NCBI GenBank assembly: GCA_030041415.1
Contig: JASHNX010000078.1
Coordinates: 1-51,336, forward strand
Length of the DNA: 51,336 bases
Source: Candidatus Sulfotelmatobacter sp.
GTDB lineage: Bacteria; Acidobacteriota; Terriglobia; Terriglobales; Acidobacteriaceae
Direction of reading: 5' to 3'
Position numbers and translations under genes: made by a program. This document shows, piece by piece, positions 17,296 to 25,988 of this stretch. Each line of letters starts with the position of its first letter. Position 1 is the first letter of the stretch. Under the pieces are notes generated by a model. The model saw nothing but the letters and a program-made list of their open reading frames with translations, searched no databases and had not been told where the DNA came from.

Positions 17296-17986
17296 GCGCA
17301 TGCTGTGCGCTATTCCGGCGCGTGGAGGCAGCAAGCGGCTGCCGAGAAAAAATGTGCGCAACCTGGGTGGAAAGCCCATGATTGCTCACAGCATCGAAGT
17401 CGCACGCAGGAGCGGTCTCTTCGATGCAGTGTACGTTTGCACCGAGGATCAGGAAATCGCCGAGGTGGCCCGGTCGTTTGGCGCAGAGGTTCCATTCTTA
17501 ATGCCGGCGGACTTATGTGGCGACCTCGTCGCTTCTCACGTCCCCTGCCAACGCATGGCCGCCCATCTCGCCGAGCAAGGGACTCGTATCGACACGCTGG
17601 TTTGCCTCCAACCGACTTCGCCGCTTCGGTCGGTCGAGGATTTACATTCGGCGGTCCGGGAATTTCAAACTGGCCGCTTCGATTTTGTTGTGAGCGTCAC
17701 TCCGGTCGATCCGCATTACTTTCATTGGGTCGTCGCGCCGGGCGATGACGAGTTCTGGCGGATGTACTTTGGCTCGCAGTTTCTTAAAGAGCGTCCTTTG
17801 TTGCCTCCGGTCTTTCGTCCCAATGGATCGATCAAAATCGCGCGCCTGCCGGTGCTGGCGCAGGTCGGCCACTTTTTCGGAGAACATCTGGGAGTTGCGA
17901 AGACCCCAGAAGACCGTTCCGTTCATGTCGCGGAAGAATTCGATCTTAAGCTGTGCGAAATGATCCTGGCGGGGCGAGCCGCATGA
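17288..17986 (+). CDS. NeuA-type acylneuraminate/legionaminate cytidylyltransferase
   Basis: 232 residues. The CTP loop IPARGGSKRLPRKN begins at residue 9, followed by VYVCTEDQEIA, VCLQPTSPLRSVEDL (the QPTSPLR motif of NeuA/LegF-type enzymes), VSVTPVDPHYFHW and FRPNGSIKI. It is expected to form a CMP-activated nine-carbon acid, or another CMP/nucleotidyl sugar. I chose the GTG at 17288 because a perfect AGGAG lies 7 bases upstream; a TTG at 17270 would add six residues without a ribosome site. It overlaps the preceding cytidylyltransferase by 8 bases and shares ATGA with the next gene. Two unlike cytidylyltransferases in tandem suggest two activated acids or divided labour. Confidence 0.87.
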   Translation: MPERMLCAIPARGGSKRLPRKNVRNLGGKPMIAHSIEVARRSGLFDAVYVCTEDQEIAEVARSFGAEVPFLMPADLCGDLVASHVPCQRMAAHLAEQGTRIDTLVCLQPTSPLRSVEDLHSAVREFQTGRFDFVVSVTPVDPHYFHWVVAPGDDEFWRMYFGSQFLKERPLLPPVFRPNGSIKIARLPVLAQVGHFFGEHLGVAKTPEDRSVHVAEEFDLKLCEMILAGRAA

Positions 17987-18753
17987 ACGGACTAAAGGAC
18001 CGCATCGCTCTGATCACGGGAGCGACCGGATTGTTGGGAAGCGCAATTGCGCGCCGCCTTGGCTCCGAAGGGGCCACGGTCGCGATTGCTTCGCGAAGCC
18101 TTTCCAAGGCGGAGCGCTGGGTAGACGACAACAAAGAAAGTGGAAAATACATCCCGGTTCAGCTTGATCTGTCGAACGAGCAGAGCATCGCCGATTGTCT
18201 GAAATGCGTCCTGGATCGAGCTGGAGTTCCCACATTGTTGGTGGCGAACGCGTCTCTACGTGAGGGCGTAAGCCTGCCTTTCGAAAAGTTAATTCACAGC
18301 TCTTTCACAAACCTTTTTGCCGTCGATATTGCAGGGCATATTCTGCTCGCGCGGAAGATCGTTGACGCTCTGGATGGGCGGCCGGCAAGCATTGTATTTC
18401 TTTCTTCGATCTATGCTCAGGTGGGGCCGGATCGCAGAATCTATCCTCAAGGCATGTCACCGGCGCCTGTGCAGTATTCCGCTGTCAAGGCCGCAGCGGA
18501 GAGTGCGACCCGCTGGCTGGCGGCGCAGTGGGGTAGCCGTGGAGTGCGCGTGAACGCTCTTGTTCCCGGTGGGGTAGCCGCGCCTGCGCGACAGCCGGAA
18601 GAGTTCCTTGCCAGATACTCGCAAAAAACCATGCTCGGCCGAATGGCGAGGGCCGACGAAGTGGCCAGCGCAGCGGCATTTCTCGCCTCGGACGAAGCCT
18701 CTTACGTTACCGGCCACTGCCTTGTAGTGGACGGCGGCCTCACTGCCTGGTGA
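17983..18753 (+). CDS. Short-chain dehydrogenase/reductase
   Basis: 256 residues, classical SDR. Cofactor motif TGATGLLG near residue 11, Asp-Leu strand LDLS, NAS in place of the usual NNAG, FLSSIYAQVG with the catalytic Ser, and YSAVK (Tyr165, Lys169). The C-terminal ALVPGGV and YVTGHCLVVDGG are typical. The start is ATG 17983, sharing ATGA with the preceding stop. It resembles SDRs found beside NeuA-type cytidylyltransferases in nonulosonate loci (for example PtmA), where they are thought to modify the sugar or a precursor; that role is inference. Confidence 0.88.
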   Translation: MNGLKDRIALITGATGLLGSAIARRLGSEGATVAIASRSLSKAERWVDDNKESGKYIPVQLDLSNEQSIADCLKCVLDRAGVPTLLVANASLREGVSLPFEKLIHSSFTNLFAVDIAGHILLARKIVDALDGRPASIVFLSSIYAQVGPDRRIYPQGMSPAPVQYSAVKAAAESATRWLAAQWGSRGVRVNALVPGGVAAPARQPEEFLARYSQKTMLGRMARADEVASAAAFLASDEASYVTGHCLVVDGGLTAW

Positions 18754-18757
18754 GCCC

Positions 18758-20500
18758 ATGAGCGTACTTCTAGTCGATCCACTCGATGCTCCCGATTCCA
18801 GGCCTGATGAATCTTCCTGGAACCGAATCGTAGATTTGGGGCTTGCCGGAGTCGGCACATACCGGCGCTGGGCCGATCAGTTTCGTTGTCCGGTCAGCAC
18901 CCTGAACTCCCTACGAAAAGGCTTCGATGACGTGTGGCGCATACGGAATCTGTTCGCCGCAGGCCGCGGCCGCTTGCTTGACAGCCGGGGTCTCGACTGG
19001 TGGGAGATTCTGTCGATCCGGCTGACCGAGCAGCTGGAGACTGTGATCTTGCTGCAGCGCTTGGTTGAGACGGTTTCAGGCGATGAAATTTACGTCTCGC
19101 GCCCGGGTTTTCACGCGGCCGTCATGCAAAACCTGCTGCACAAACGACTGCATGTCTTTCCTTCGCGCCGCAGTCATCGCAGGTCGGGCCTTATCCACTA
19201 CATCCGCGCAGCCCGCAAACTTTCTGTTTCACAGATCGTGGACGTTCTCTGCGACAAATATGATCCGGGATACCGACTCCGTGCCCACATTCCCCACAGT
19301 CGCCGAGCGTCAGAAGCTCCCGTTGTTCTGCTCCCGACGGCGTACGTGAACGTATCGCGTACTGGAGTTGCCTATGCCGGTACGCTGCCGCAGCAAAATT
19401 TTCTGCTGGTCGCAACCCGAAGAAGCGGTTGGTTGAAAACCCTGCCGTCAAACGTTGCTGCCGCATGGCTTTCTTCCTACGCTGTTGCGCGGGATCGCAG
19501 CGCCGAAGCTGCTGAGATCGCACTCCGCTGGCGCGCGCTGTCGAGAGATCTTATTGAGTTTAAGGAATTCAAAATTCTGAACGACCTCGGATGCTTCGCA
19601 CAATTCCCTCGAGAATTGCGTCACGGGCTCGAAGTTCGCGATGCCTGGGGGAATGTCTTTGATCGCGAACCGGTGCAAGCAGTTCTCTGTGCGGATGACT
19701 CCAATCCGTATACCGGTATTCCGCTGCTCCTGGCCCGAGAACGTGGGTTGCCCAGCGTAGCTTGCCATCATGGCGCGCTTGACGGTTACTATGCGTTCAA
19801 AAGCGGATGGGCCGACGTGATTCTGGCGAAAGGCAAGATGGAGCAAGATTATCTGGTGCAGAGTTGCCGCGTCGCCGGCGAGACTGTTGAAATTGGCGCT
19901 CCCGCTACACTGATGCCGAGCCAACGAAGCCAATGGAGCCACGATTTGTCACGCTCCCAAATCCTTTTCATTTCGGAAGGCTATGAAGTGGGCGACGCGC
20001 GAGCGGAAGAATTCTATCGCGACGTTTTGCCTCCGCTGGCGGACCTGGCGCTATCGACTGGCCGGGGGCTGATCGTGAAATTGCATCCTACAGAAAGCAG
20101 AGGCGAGCGGATGAAGATGGTGGCGCGAATCCTTTCTTCGCGACAGATGAAGGTCACGCAGGTTATCGCCGGTCCGCTCACCGGGGCTTTGCTGGATGCG
20201 ACCTGGTTTGCAGTCACCGTGCTTTCGACGGTCGCCACGGAATGCGCGATGCGCGGCATTCCATGCTTTCTGTGCAAGTGGCTTGAGTATTGGTCTTATG
20301 GATACATCGATCAATTCGTTCGCTTCGGTGTGGGAATCAGCCTGAGCGACCCAAGCGAGATTAAGAAAATTCCGCAACGCCTGGAGGAATATGAAGCCGA
20401 CCCCGGTGTCTCCGCGAATCTCTGGCAGCCGGTCGAAGCGGAACGGCTGAACGAACTGTTGAATTGTTCACCTAAGGTCTTCAGCAAAGTACCGGCATGA
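18758..20500 (+). CDS. Large GT-B-like transferase, possible CMP-nonulosonate glycosyltransferase
   Basis: 580 residues with no signal peptide or obvious membrane segment. The second half looks like a GT-B domain: HHGALDGYYAFKSGWAD, LAKGKMEQDYL, EIGAP, LFISEGYEVGDARAEEFY, then IVKLHPTESRGERM (His443) and VTVLSTVATECAMRGIPCFL. HP and S-x-x-x-E elements of this type bind the nucleotide sugar in polysialyl-, Kdo- and capsule-type transferases. The N-terminal half (1-300) is not recognised. It starts four bases after the SDR, between the CMP-sugar synthases and pseG, so transfer of the CMP-activated acid onto the glycan is the natural guess. It could also be a nucleotide-sugar epimerase-like protein. 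Confidence 0.65.
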   Translation: MSVLLVDPLDAPDSRPDESSWNRIVDLGLAGVGTYRRWADQFRCPVSTLNSLRKGFDDVWRIRNLFAAGRGRLLDSRGLDWWEILSIRLTEQLETVILLQRLVETVSGDEIYVSRPGFHAAVMQNLLHKRLHVFPSRRSHRRSGLIHYIRAARKLSVSQIVDVLCDKYDPGYRLRAHIPHSRRASEAPVVLLPTAYVNVSRTGVAYAGTLPQQNFLLVATRRSGWLKTLPSNVAAAWLSSYAVARDRSAEAAEIALRWRALSRDLIEFKEFKILNDLGCFAQFPRELRHGLEVRDAWGNVFDREPVQAVLCADDSNPYTGIPLLLARERGLPSVACHHGALDGYYAFKSGWADVILAKGKMEQDYLVQSCRVAGETVEIGAPATLMPSQRSQWSHDLSRSQILFISEGYEVGDARAEEFYRDVLPPLADLALSTGRGLIVKLHPTESRGERMKMVARILSSRQMKVTQVIAGPLTGALLDATWFAVTVLSTVATECAMRGIPCFLCKWLEYWSYGYIDQFVRFGVGISLSDPSEIKKIPQRLEEYEADPGVSANLWQPVEAERLNELLNCSPKVFSKVPA

Positions 20501-20507
20501 GATCAGC

Positions 20508-21572
20508 ATGACGCGAAGCCGTTGCGCGACCCCATCACTCATGGCGAAGCAATCTAAAATGTTGATTCGAGCCGATGCCAGCGTCGCCATCGGAACGGGC
20601 CACGTGATGCGGTGTCTTGCACTGGCACAGGCTTGGCAGGATGCCGGCAGAGAAGCCACGGTCGTTGCCGCTGAAATGCCTGACTCACTCCTTATTCGGT
20701 TAGGCGAGAACAAAATTCCGGTGCTGCGCATCGGGTCTGCTTCGGGGAGTCCGGAAGACGCGGGCAGTTTTCTGGGTCACGCTTCTCAGCTCGAACCGGC
20801 CTGGATCGTGATCGACGGCGATCGCTTTGGCTCCGACTACCTGCAATCGATTCATGCTTCAGGCTCGCGTGTGCTGCTGGTCGATGATTATGCCGATCGG
20901 CCCGCTTTTTCTGCTGACGTTATCGTAAATCCGAATTTTGGTGCAGATCCTGAAAGATATCGCAACCGCGGGTATCGAGCCCCGGTGCTTACAGGGCCAC
21001 GCTACGCGTTACTACGGCGAGAGTTTCGACGTCCATTGCAACGGCAGGTGCGGGAGCGCGGCAACAGAATTCTGGTTACTCTGGGCGGAAGCGACCCTGA
21101 AGATCTGACCTCGCAAATCGCCGGAGCTCTCGCTTCGTGCTCTGACCTGAATGTCACCATCGTTGCCGGCAGCGCCTACGCGAACAAATCTCAGTTGATC
21201 GCTCAGACGGGTTCGCGAACTAAACTCCTCTTCGACTCGAACAACATGCGCGAGCTCATGATGGACGCCGACATTGCCATCACAATAGCAGGCGGAACTC
21301 TTTGGGAACTGCTCAGCCTGGGCTGCGCAGCCTTGAGTTACGCGCGCACGACCGGGGGCGCCTATCTTGTCACCTGTTTGGCACAGCGAGGCATGATAGT
21401 CGATATGGGTGAGATCTCCCGCTTCGATGCTGGAGTGATTGCTCCTGCGGTGCGGGAGATCGCAGGTTCAATCTCCGCGCGGCAACGCATGGCTTCGCAA
21501 GGCCAGGCTCTGGTGGATGGCTTGGGGGCAAGTCGCATCGTGGAGATGATTCACCAATTGAGCCGGCGCTAA
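20508..21572 (+). CDS. pseG: UDP-2,4-diacetamido-2,4,6-trideoxy-L-altropyranose hydrolase, PseG
   Basis: 354 residues. Removes UDP from the diacetamido-altrose precursor before condensation by PseI. It has a GT-B/MurG-like fold: LIRADASVAIGTGHVMRCLALAQ near the N-terminus carries the catalytic-His GxGHxMRC motif, with VLLVDDYADRPAF, RILVTLGGSDPEDLT, MDADIAITIAGGTLWELLSLG and C-terminal IVEMIHQL. Most PseG proteins begin about where the ATG at 20559 or 20541 would place the start. The upstream ATG 20508 is kept here because the other two lack ribosome sites. It follows the large transferase by 7 bases. Confidence 0.93.
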   Translation: MTRSRCATPSLMAKQSKMLIRADASVAIGTGHVMRCLALAQAWQDAGREATVVAAEMPDSLLIRLGENKIPVLRIGSASGSPEDAGSFLGHASQLEPAWIVIDGDRFGSDYLQSIHASGSRVLLVDDYADRPAFSADVIVNPNFGADPERYRNRGYRAPVLTGPRYALLRREFRRPLQRQVRERGNRILVTLGGSDPEDLTSQIAGALASCSDLNVTIVAGSAYANKSQLIAQTGSRTKLLFDSNNMRELMMDADIAITIAGGTLWELLSLGCAALSYARTTGGAYLVTCLAQRGMIVDMGEISRFDAGVIAPAVREIAGSISARQRMASQGQALVDGLGASRIVEMIHQLSRR

Positions 21573-21653
21573 ATCAGCGTTCTGATTGCCGATGCATTCG
21601 CCTCTTTGCGGATTGGCAATGTGCGAAGGTGTTGGTCGCGAACGGAGCACGCT

Positions 21654-22403
21654 TTGAGAATTGCGATTGCGCAGCCAACCTATTTGCCCTGGCTTGGATA
21701 TTTTGACCTGCTCGATCAGGTCGATCACTTTGTGCTGCTGGATAGCGTTCAATTCGAGCGGCAATCGTGGCAGCAGCGCAACCGGATCAAAACCCCACAA
21801 GGTCTCGCCTGGCTCACGGTGCCGGTCGTATTTCGCGGAAGGCTGAGCCAGACCATCGCCGAGGTGAATATTCGCGTGCCTGACTTCTGGCACGATCACC
21901 TGCGTGCCATCGAACTAAACTATCGCCGCGCTCCGTTCTTCAACCGATACTTCCATGAGCTGAGCAATAGGATTGAGTTGTTGGCGTCAAGCCTTAGCCT
22001 GCCGTGTGTCACTGTTTCTCTGCTGCGCTGGTTTGCGGAGGTCATGGGAATCACAACGCCCATGGTCCGTGCGTCGGAATTAGGCGTGCGTGGCAAGCGC
22101 ACTGAACTTCTTGCGGAGATATGCGTTTCGCTGGGGGCGTCGGCCTATCTTTCACCCTTCGGCGCATCCGAATATCTTCTAGATGAGTTGCAAATCCTTA
22201 CCGGCCGCGGGATCGAGGTGAGCTTTCACAATTATGTGCATCCCATTTACCGGCAAATGTTTCCTCCGTTCCAGCCGTATGCGTGCATTCTCGATCTGCT
22301 TTTCAATGAAGGAGAAAACGCACTGGAAATCATTCGCTCCGGGCGCCGGCAGCCGTTGCTGACGGAGGAAGTTGCTTCGCAGGTTTACCAGAAAGTGGTT
22401 TGA
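21654..22403 (+). CDS. WbqC-family protein
   Basis: 249 residues. The WbqC family (Pfam WbqC) is marked by IAIAQPTYLPWLGYFDL, DSVQFERQSWQQRNRIKT, WLTVPVVFRG, and the C-terminal LSPFGASEYL. Its members sit in O-antigen and nonulosonate loci, and their reaction is not firmly known; formyl or acyl modification has been suggested. The start is TTG 21654 because GGAG ends 6 bases before it and conservation begins exactly there; an in-frame upstream ATG at 21606 has no ribosome site. It is flanked by pseG and pseI, and its TGA overlaps the region of the pseI start. Confidence 0.86.
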   Translation: MRIAIAQPTYLPWLGYFDLLDQVDHFVLLDSVQFERQSWQQRNRIKTPQGLAWLTVPVVFRGRLSQTIAEVNIRVPDFWHDHLRAIELNYRRAPFFNRYFHELSNRIELLASSLSLPCVTVSLLRWFAEVMGITTPMVRASELGVRGKRTELLAEICVSLGASAYLSPFGASEYLLDELQILTGRGIEVSFHNYVHPIYRQMFPPFQPYACILDLLFNEGENALEIIRSGRRQPLLTEEVASQVYQKVV

Positions 22404-22405
22404 CG

Positions 22406-23485
22406 ATGACCGCACGCTTTCAAATCGGTACGCGAGACATTGGACCGGGCGCGCCCGTTTATGTGATTGCCGAACTTTCCGCTAACCATAATCAGGATTT
22501 CGAAACGGCGGTCCAAACCATTCGGGGGGCAAAGGAAGCCGGCGCGGACGCCGTGAAGCTGCAGACCTACACTCCCGACACGATCACTCTCGCGAGTGAT
22601 CGCGCGGAATTCCATATCAATGCCGGTACGCTGTGGGATGGCCGGACCCTCCACGATCTTTATCGCGAAGCATTTATGCCCTGGGAATGGCAGCCGAGGT
22701 TGAAGAACCTGGCAGAGGATCTCGGCCTCGATCTTTTTTCCAGTGCCTTCGATTCGACTGCAGTCGACTTCCTCGAACGAATGAACGTCCCGGCGCATAA
22801 ATTGGCATCGTTTGAGTTGGTCGATATCCCACTAATCCAGAAAATGGCGCGCACCGGCAAGCCTCTGATCCTTTCGACCGGCATGGCTACGCTCGGAGAG
22901 ATTGAGGAGGCCGTGAACGCTGCCCGTCAGGCAGGCACGGATCAGATCGCATTGCTGAAATGCACCAGCGCGTATCCGGCGCCACCGGAAGACATGAACC
23001 TGCGCACGATTCCGGAGATGATGCTGCATTTCGGCTTGCCTGTCGGATTATCGGATCACACCATGGGAATTGCCGCGCCCGTTGCCGCGGTGGCTCTTGG
23101 AGCATGCATCATCGAAAAGCACCTGACGCTGTCTCGCTCGCTCCCAGGTCCTGATAGTGCGTTTTCGCTGGAACCGCATGAGTTCAAGGCCATAGTCGAA
23201 GCCGTTCGCTCAGCGGAGAAGGCTCTGGGCAAGGTCGATTTCGGCGCCCACGGGAAACAGGAGTCCAGCAAGTCGTTTCGCCGCTCCCTGTTTGTAGTTG
23301 AGGATATTCAGCAAGGCGACGAATTCTGCGCAGACAACGTTCGCTCGATTCGACCGGGCTACGGCCTGCACCCGCGTTATTTACCGGAAGTGTTGGGTAA
23401 GCGTGCTGCCAAAGATATAAAGAAAGGCACGCCTTTAGACTGGAGTCTTGTCGCCAGTTACGCGCCCGACGCAATAGCGGGTTAG
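22406..23485 (+). CDS. pseI: Pseudaminic acid synthase, PseI
   Basis: 359 residues. Condenses the diacetamido-trideoxy-altrose with phosphoenolpyruvate to give pseudaminic acid. The NeuB TIM-barrel has YVIAELSANHNQDFETA, ADAVKLQTYTPDTIT, FSSAFDSTAVDFLE, ILSTGMATL, LLKCTSAYPAPPEDMNL, GLSDHTMG and IEKHLTLSR. A C-terminal SAF (antifreeze-like) domain follows, with FRRSLFVVEDIQQGD and VRSIRPGYGL. The ATG at 22406 was chosen over the overlapping TTG at 22400. The wording TYTPDTIT and DTLRD-like loops fit PseI better than sialic acid synthase, in keeping with pseB, pseC and pseG upstream. Confidence 0.94.
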   Translation: MTARFQIGTRDIGPGAPVYVIAELSANHNQDFETAVQTIRGAKEAGADAVKLQTYTPDTITLASDRAEFHINAGTLWDGRTLHDLYREAFMPWEWQPRLKNLAEDLGLDLFSSAFDSTAVDFLERMNVPAHKLASFELVDIPLIQKMARTGKPLILSTGMATLGEIEEAVNAARQAGTDQIALLKCTSAYPAPPEDMNLRTIPEMMLHFGLPVGLSDHTMGIAAPVAAVALGACIIEKHLTLSRSLPGPDSAFSLEPHEFKAIVEAVRSAEKALGKVDFGAHGKQESSKSFRRSLFVVEDIQQGDEFCADNVRSIRPGYGLHPRYLPEVLGKRAAKDIKKGTPLDWSLVASYAPDAIAG

Positions 23486-23564
23486 CGCGCCATCTCAAGA
23501 CTGGGGAACCCTGTTCGACACGCCTTCGATCCGCGAGAAGCGTTTAGACTAACTTCCAATCGCA

Positions 23565-24665
23565 ATGACCAGTTTCGAGCAGCGTCCCATCAAGGTCTTC
23601 ACGCCCTCGTATGCGGATGACACGAATACCAATGCGCAGAATCTGACCGTGAAAGAAATCGTCGCGCGCCTGCCCGAAGATTTTCATGTGACCATGTTGT
23701 GTGAGAGCGATCCCGACCCGCGCCTTAAATTGCGGCGCCACACGCGGTTTTTCAGATGGTGGGCTCACGGCAACACGCTTCGTTTGCTTCCGCACTGTCT
23801 TCTTCGTCCGCCGGACATCTATTTCTTCCCGCGCATCGGTCCGCTGGACCGGATGTTCTTCAATCTAAGAAACCGCTTTAGGCTCAAAAGCACATTGATC
23901 AGTTACGTCGTGACCGATGTGAACATAGCGAGAGCCACAGAAATGATCGCGCGTTCAGTCCAGGAAGGCGACATCGTCTTTGGAAACTCGAAGCATGTAT
24001 CGGACTCGATTTGGCATTCATTCGGAGTCCGCGCCAGCACGATCTACGACGGCGTCGATTGCCGTTATTTTTTCCCTCCTGAGACGCGAGCCGGACGGAA
24101 AATTTCAACCGTTCTGTACGCAGGCGCATTCCAGCCTGACAAGCGCGTAGACTTCGTCATTCGCGAAGCTGCGCGATTACCCCACGTTAATTTTCGTCTG
24201 GCAGGAAAGGGTGTGACGGAAAAAAGTTGCCACGCTCTCGCGCTGCAATTGGGATGCCTGAACATTAAATTTCTCGGCCATTTATCTTCCCGGCGTTTGG
24301 GAGAAGAGATGAGGGAGGCCGATGTCTTTCTCTTTCCCAGCATCGTAGAGGGAAATCCCCAGGTTCTGCTGCAGGCAAGCGCGTGCGGATTGCCCTGCGT
24401 CGCCATGGATTGCTACCACAGCGAGTATGTGCTCGATGGAAGGACCGGTTTCCAGGCGCGATCGGACGAAGAACTCTCTGCGCGTTTAGATTGCCTGCTC
24501 GCGGATGCTGGTCTGCGACATGCGTTTGGCGCGGCCGCAGCGGCTCACGCAACGCGCTTCGATTGGGATGACATTGCCAGGCAATGGGCGGAGGTGTTTC
24601 GGGATGCAATCGAAGAACGCTTTGCGCGCGTGCGAAGCGGGCAACTTAGGCACGAGGCGATGTGA
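23565..24665 (+). CDS. Glycosyltransferase family 4 protein
   Basis: 366 residues, GT-B fold. The N-terminal domain has IKVFTPSYADDTNTNAQN. The donor domain has VLYAGAFQPDKRVDFVI, FRLAGKG, and FPSIVEGNPQVLLQASACGLP. The EX7E motif has Glu262 but Gln270 in place of the second Glu, an unusual change at a donor-binding residue. It lies 79 bases after pseI and is the first plain sugar transferase after the nonulosonate block. Donor and acceptor are unknown. Confidence 0.88.
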   Translation: MTSFEQRPIKVFTPSYADDTNTNAQNLTVKEIVARLPEDFHVTMLCESDPDPRLKLRRHTRFFRWWAHGNTLRLLPHCLLRPPDIYFFPRIGPLDRMFFNLRNRFRLKSTLISYVVTDVNIARATEMIARSVQEGDIVFGNSKHVSDSIWHSFGVRASTIYDGVDCRYFFPPETRAGRKISTVLYAGAFQPDKRVDFVIREAARLPHVNFRLAGKGVTEKSCHALALQLGCLNIKFLGHLSSRRLGEEMREADVFLFPSIVEGNPQVLLQASACGLPCVAMDCYHSEYVLDGRTGFQARSDEELSARLDCLLADAGLRHAFGAAAAAHATRFDWDDIARQWAEVFRDAIEERFARVRSGQLRHEAM

Positions 24666-24785
24666 CCGGGTAAACGGGAAGAATTTCTATTCCTGCCGGA
24701 GGGATCAGATCGAGTTCGCCCCCGTCCCGTCGGCCTGCGAGTGACTCGTTCGCAACTGTACGGCGCAACTGAATTGAGTGGCAAA

Positions 24786-25988
24786 ATGTCATTGGCTTCC
24801 ACTCCAAGTTATGCAGCGGTCGAGGCCGAAGTCAGCCTTTCTGTCCCAAAGCTGGCAATCATCACCGAGATCATAGCCCCTTACCGCATCCCTGTTTTCA
24901 ATGCTCTCGCGAAGCGAAAGGAATTAGACCTGCATGTAATCTTTCTTGCCGAAAACGATCCTACCTCGCGCCAGTGGCACGTGTACAAGGAGGAGATCGA
25001 GTTTCGCTATGATGTGCTTCCTTCGTGGAGGCGGCGATTAGGGAAATACCACGTCTTACTGAATCGCGGCGTAGTGAAGACTCTGGATCGGATTAATCCC
25101 GATCTGCTTATGTGTGGGGGGTACAACTACGTTGCTTCCTGGCAGGGTGTTCTTTGGGCAAGGTTGCACAGCGTTCCGGCGCTGCTCTGGTCTGAGAGCA
25201 CAGCACACGACCACCGCTGCCGGCGTCCGCTCATCGAATTCCTCAAGGGGCGGTTCTTGCGTCTCTGTGATTATTTTGTGGCTGCCGGAACGGCATCGGC
25301 CGACTACCTGAGAGATCTTGGGATTACGCGTGATTGTATCTTCCACGCGCCCAACGCGGTCGATATCGATCTGTTTTCGACATTAGCTCAAGACTCGCAT
25401 CGGCAGCGTCAATTGCGTTCCACGCTGGATCTGCCTTCAAGATTTTTCTTATTCGCGGGACGCCTCGTGAAAGAGAAGGGACTCTTCGATTTGCTTCGAG
25501 CCTATGCGCAACTCGATGCTCAAACGCGTAGCCAAGTCGGCTTGGTACTTGCGGGTAGCGGGGCCGATCAGGGCGAATTAATGGAAGAGGCGTCAAGCAT
25601 CAAGCCCGGCACCATTCGGTTCGTCGGGTTCGTCCATCGAGACGACTTGACGAGCTTGTATGCGCTCGCCGACGCGGTTATCTTGCCAACTCACAGCGAC
25701 ACCTGGGGCCTCGTCGTAAACGAAGCGATGTCATGCGGGCGGCCAGTGATTGTTTCCAGCGTAGCAGGATGCGCTTCAGATCTGGTGAGAGACGGATGGA
25801 ACGGATACATCGTTCCCCCAAGAGATGTCTCGCAACTATCGGGAGAAATGGCTCGGCTGGCAGCCGACTCAGAGCTCCGAAGACAACTGGGGATCAGGAG
25901 CCGGCAAATCATTCAGGCATTTTCCCCAAACTCTTGGGCTGATGGGGTCGCAAATGCCGTGAGCGCTGTGCGCCGGAGGGTTGCGTGA
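24786..25988 (+). CDS. Glycosyltransferase family 4 protein
   Basis: 400 residues, GT-B fold. The acceptor domain starts LAIITEIIAPYRIPVFNAL, with CGGYNYVASW. The donor domain has FLFAGRLVKEKGLFDLL, LVLAGSGADQGEL, IRFVGFVHRDDL, and PTHSDTWGLVVNEAMSCGRP, where the first acidic residue of EX7E is Asp. The ATG at 24786 is preferred; a GTG at 24741 would add 15 residues that look non-conserved. The stop overlaps the next start (GTGA), which ties it to the downstream O-antigen ligase-family gene. Confidence 0.88.
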   Translation: MSLASTPSYAAVEAEVSLSVPKLAIITEIIAPYRIPVFNALAKRKELDLHVIFLAENDPTSRQWHVYKEEIEFRYDVLPSWRRRLGKYHVLLNRGVVKTLDRINPDLLMCGGYNYVASWQGVLWARLHSVPALLWSESTAHDHRCRRPLIEFLKGRFLRLCDYFVAAGTASADYLRDLGITRDCIFHAPNAVDIDLFSTLAQDSHRQRQLRSTLDLPSRFFLFAGRLVKEKGLFDLLRAYAQLDAQTRSQVGLVLAGSGADQGELMEEASSIKPGTIRFVGFVHRDDLTSLYALADAVILPTHSDTWGLVVNEAMSCGRPVIVSSVAGCASDLVRDGWNGYIVPPRDVSQLSGEMARLAADSELRRQLGIRSRQIIQAFSPNSWADGVANAVSAVRRRVA

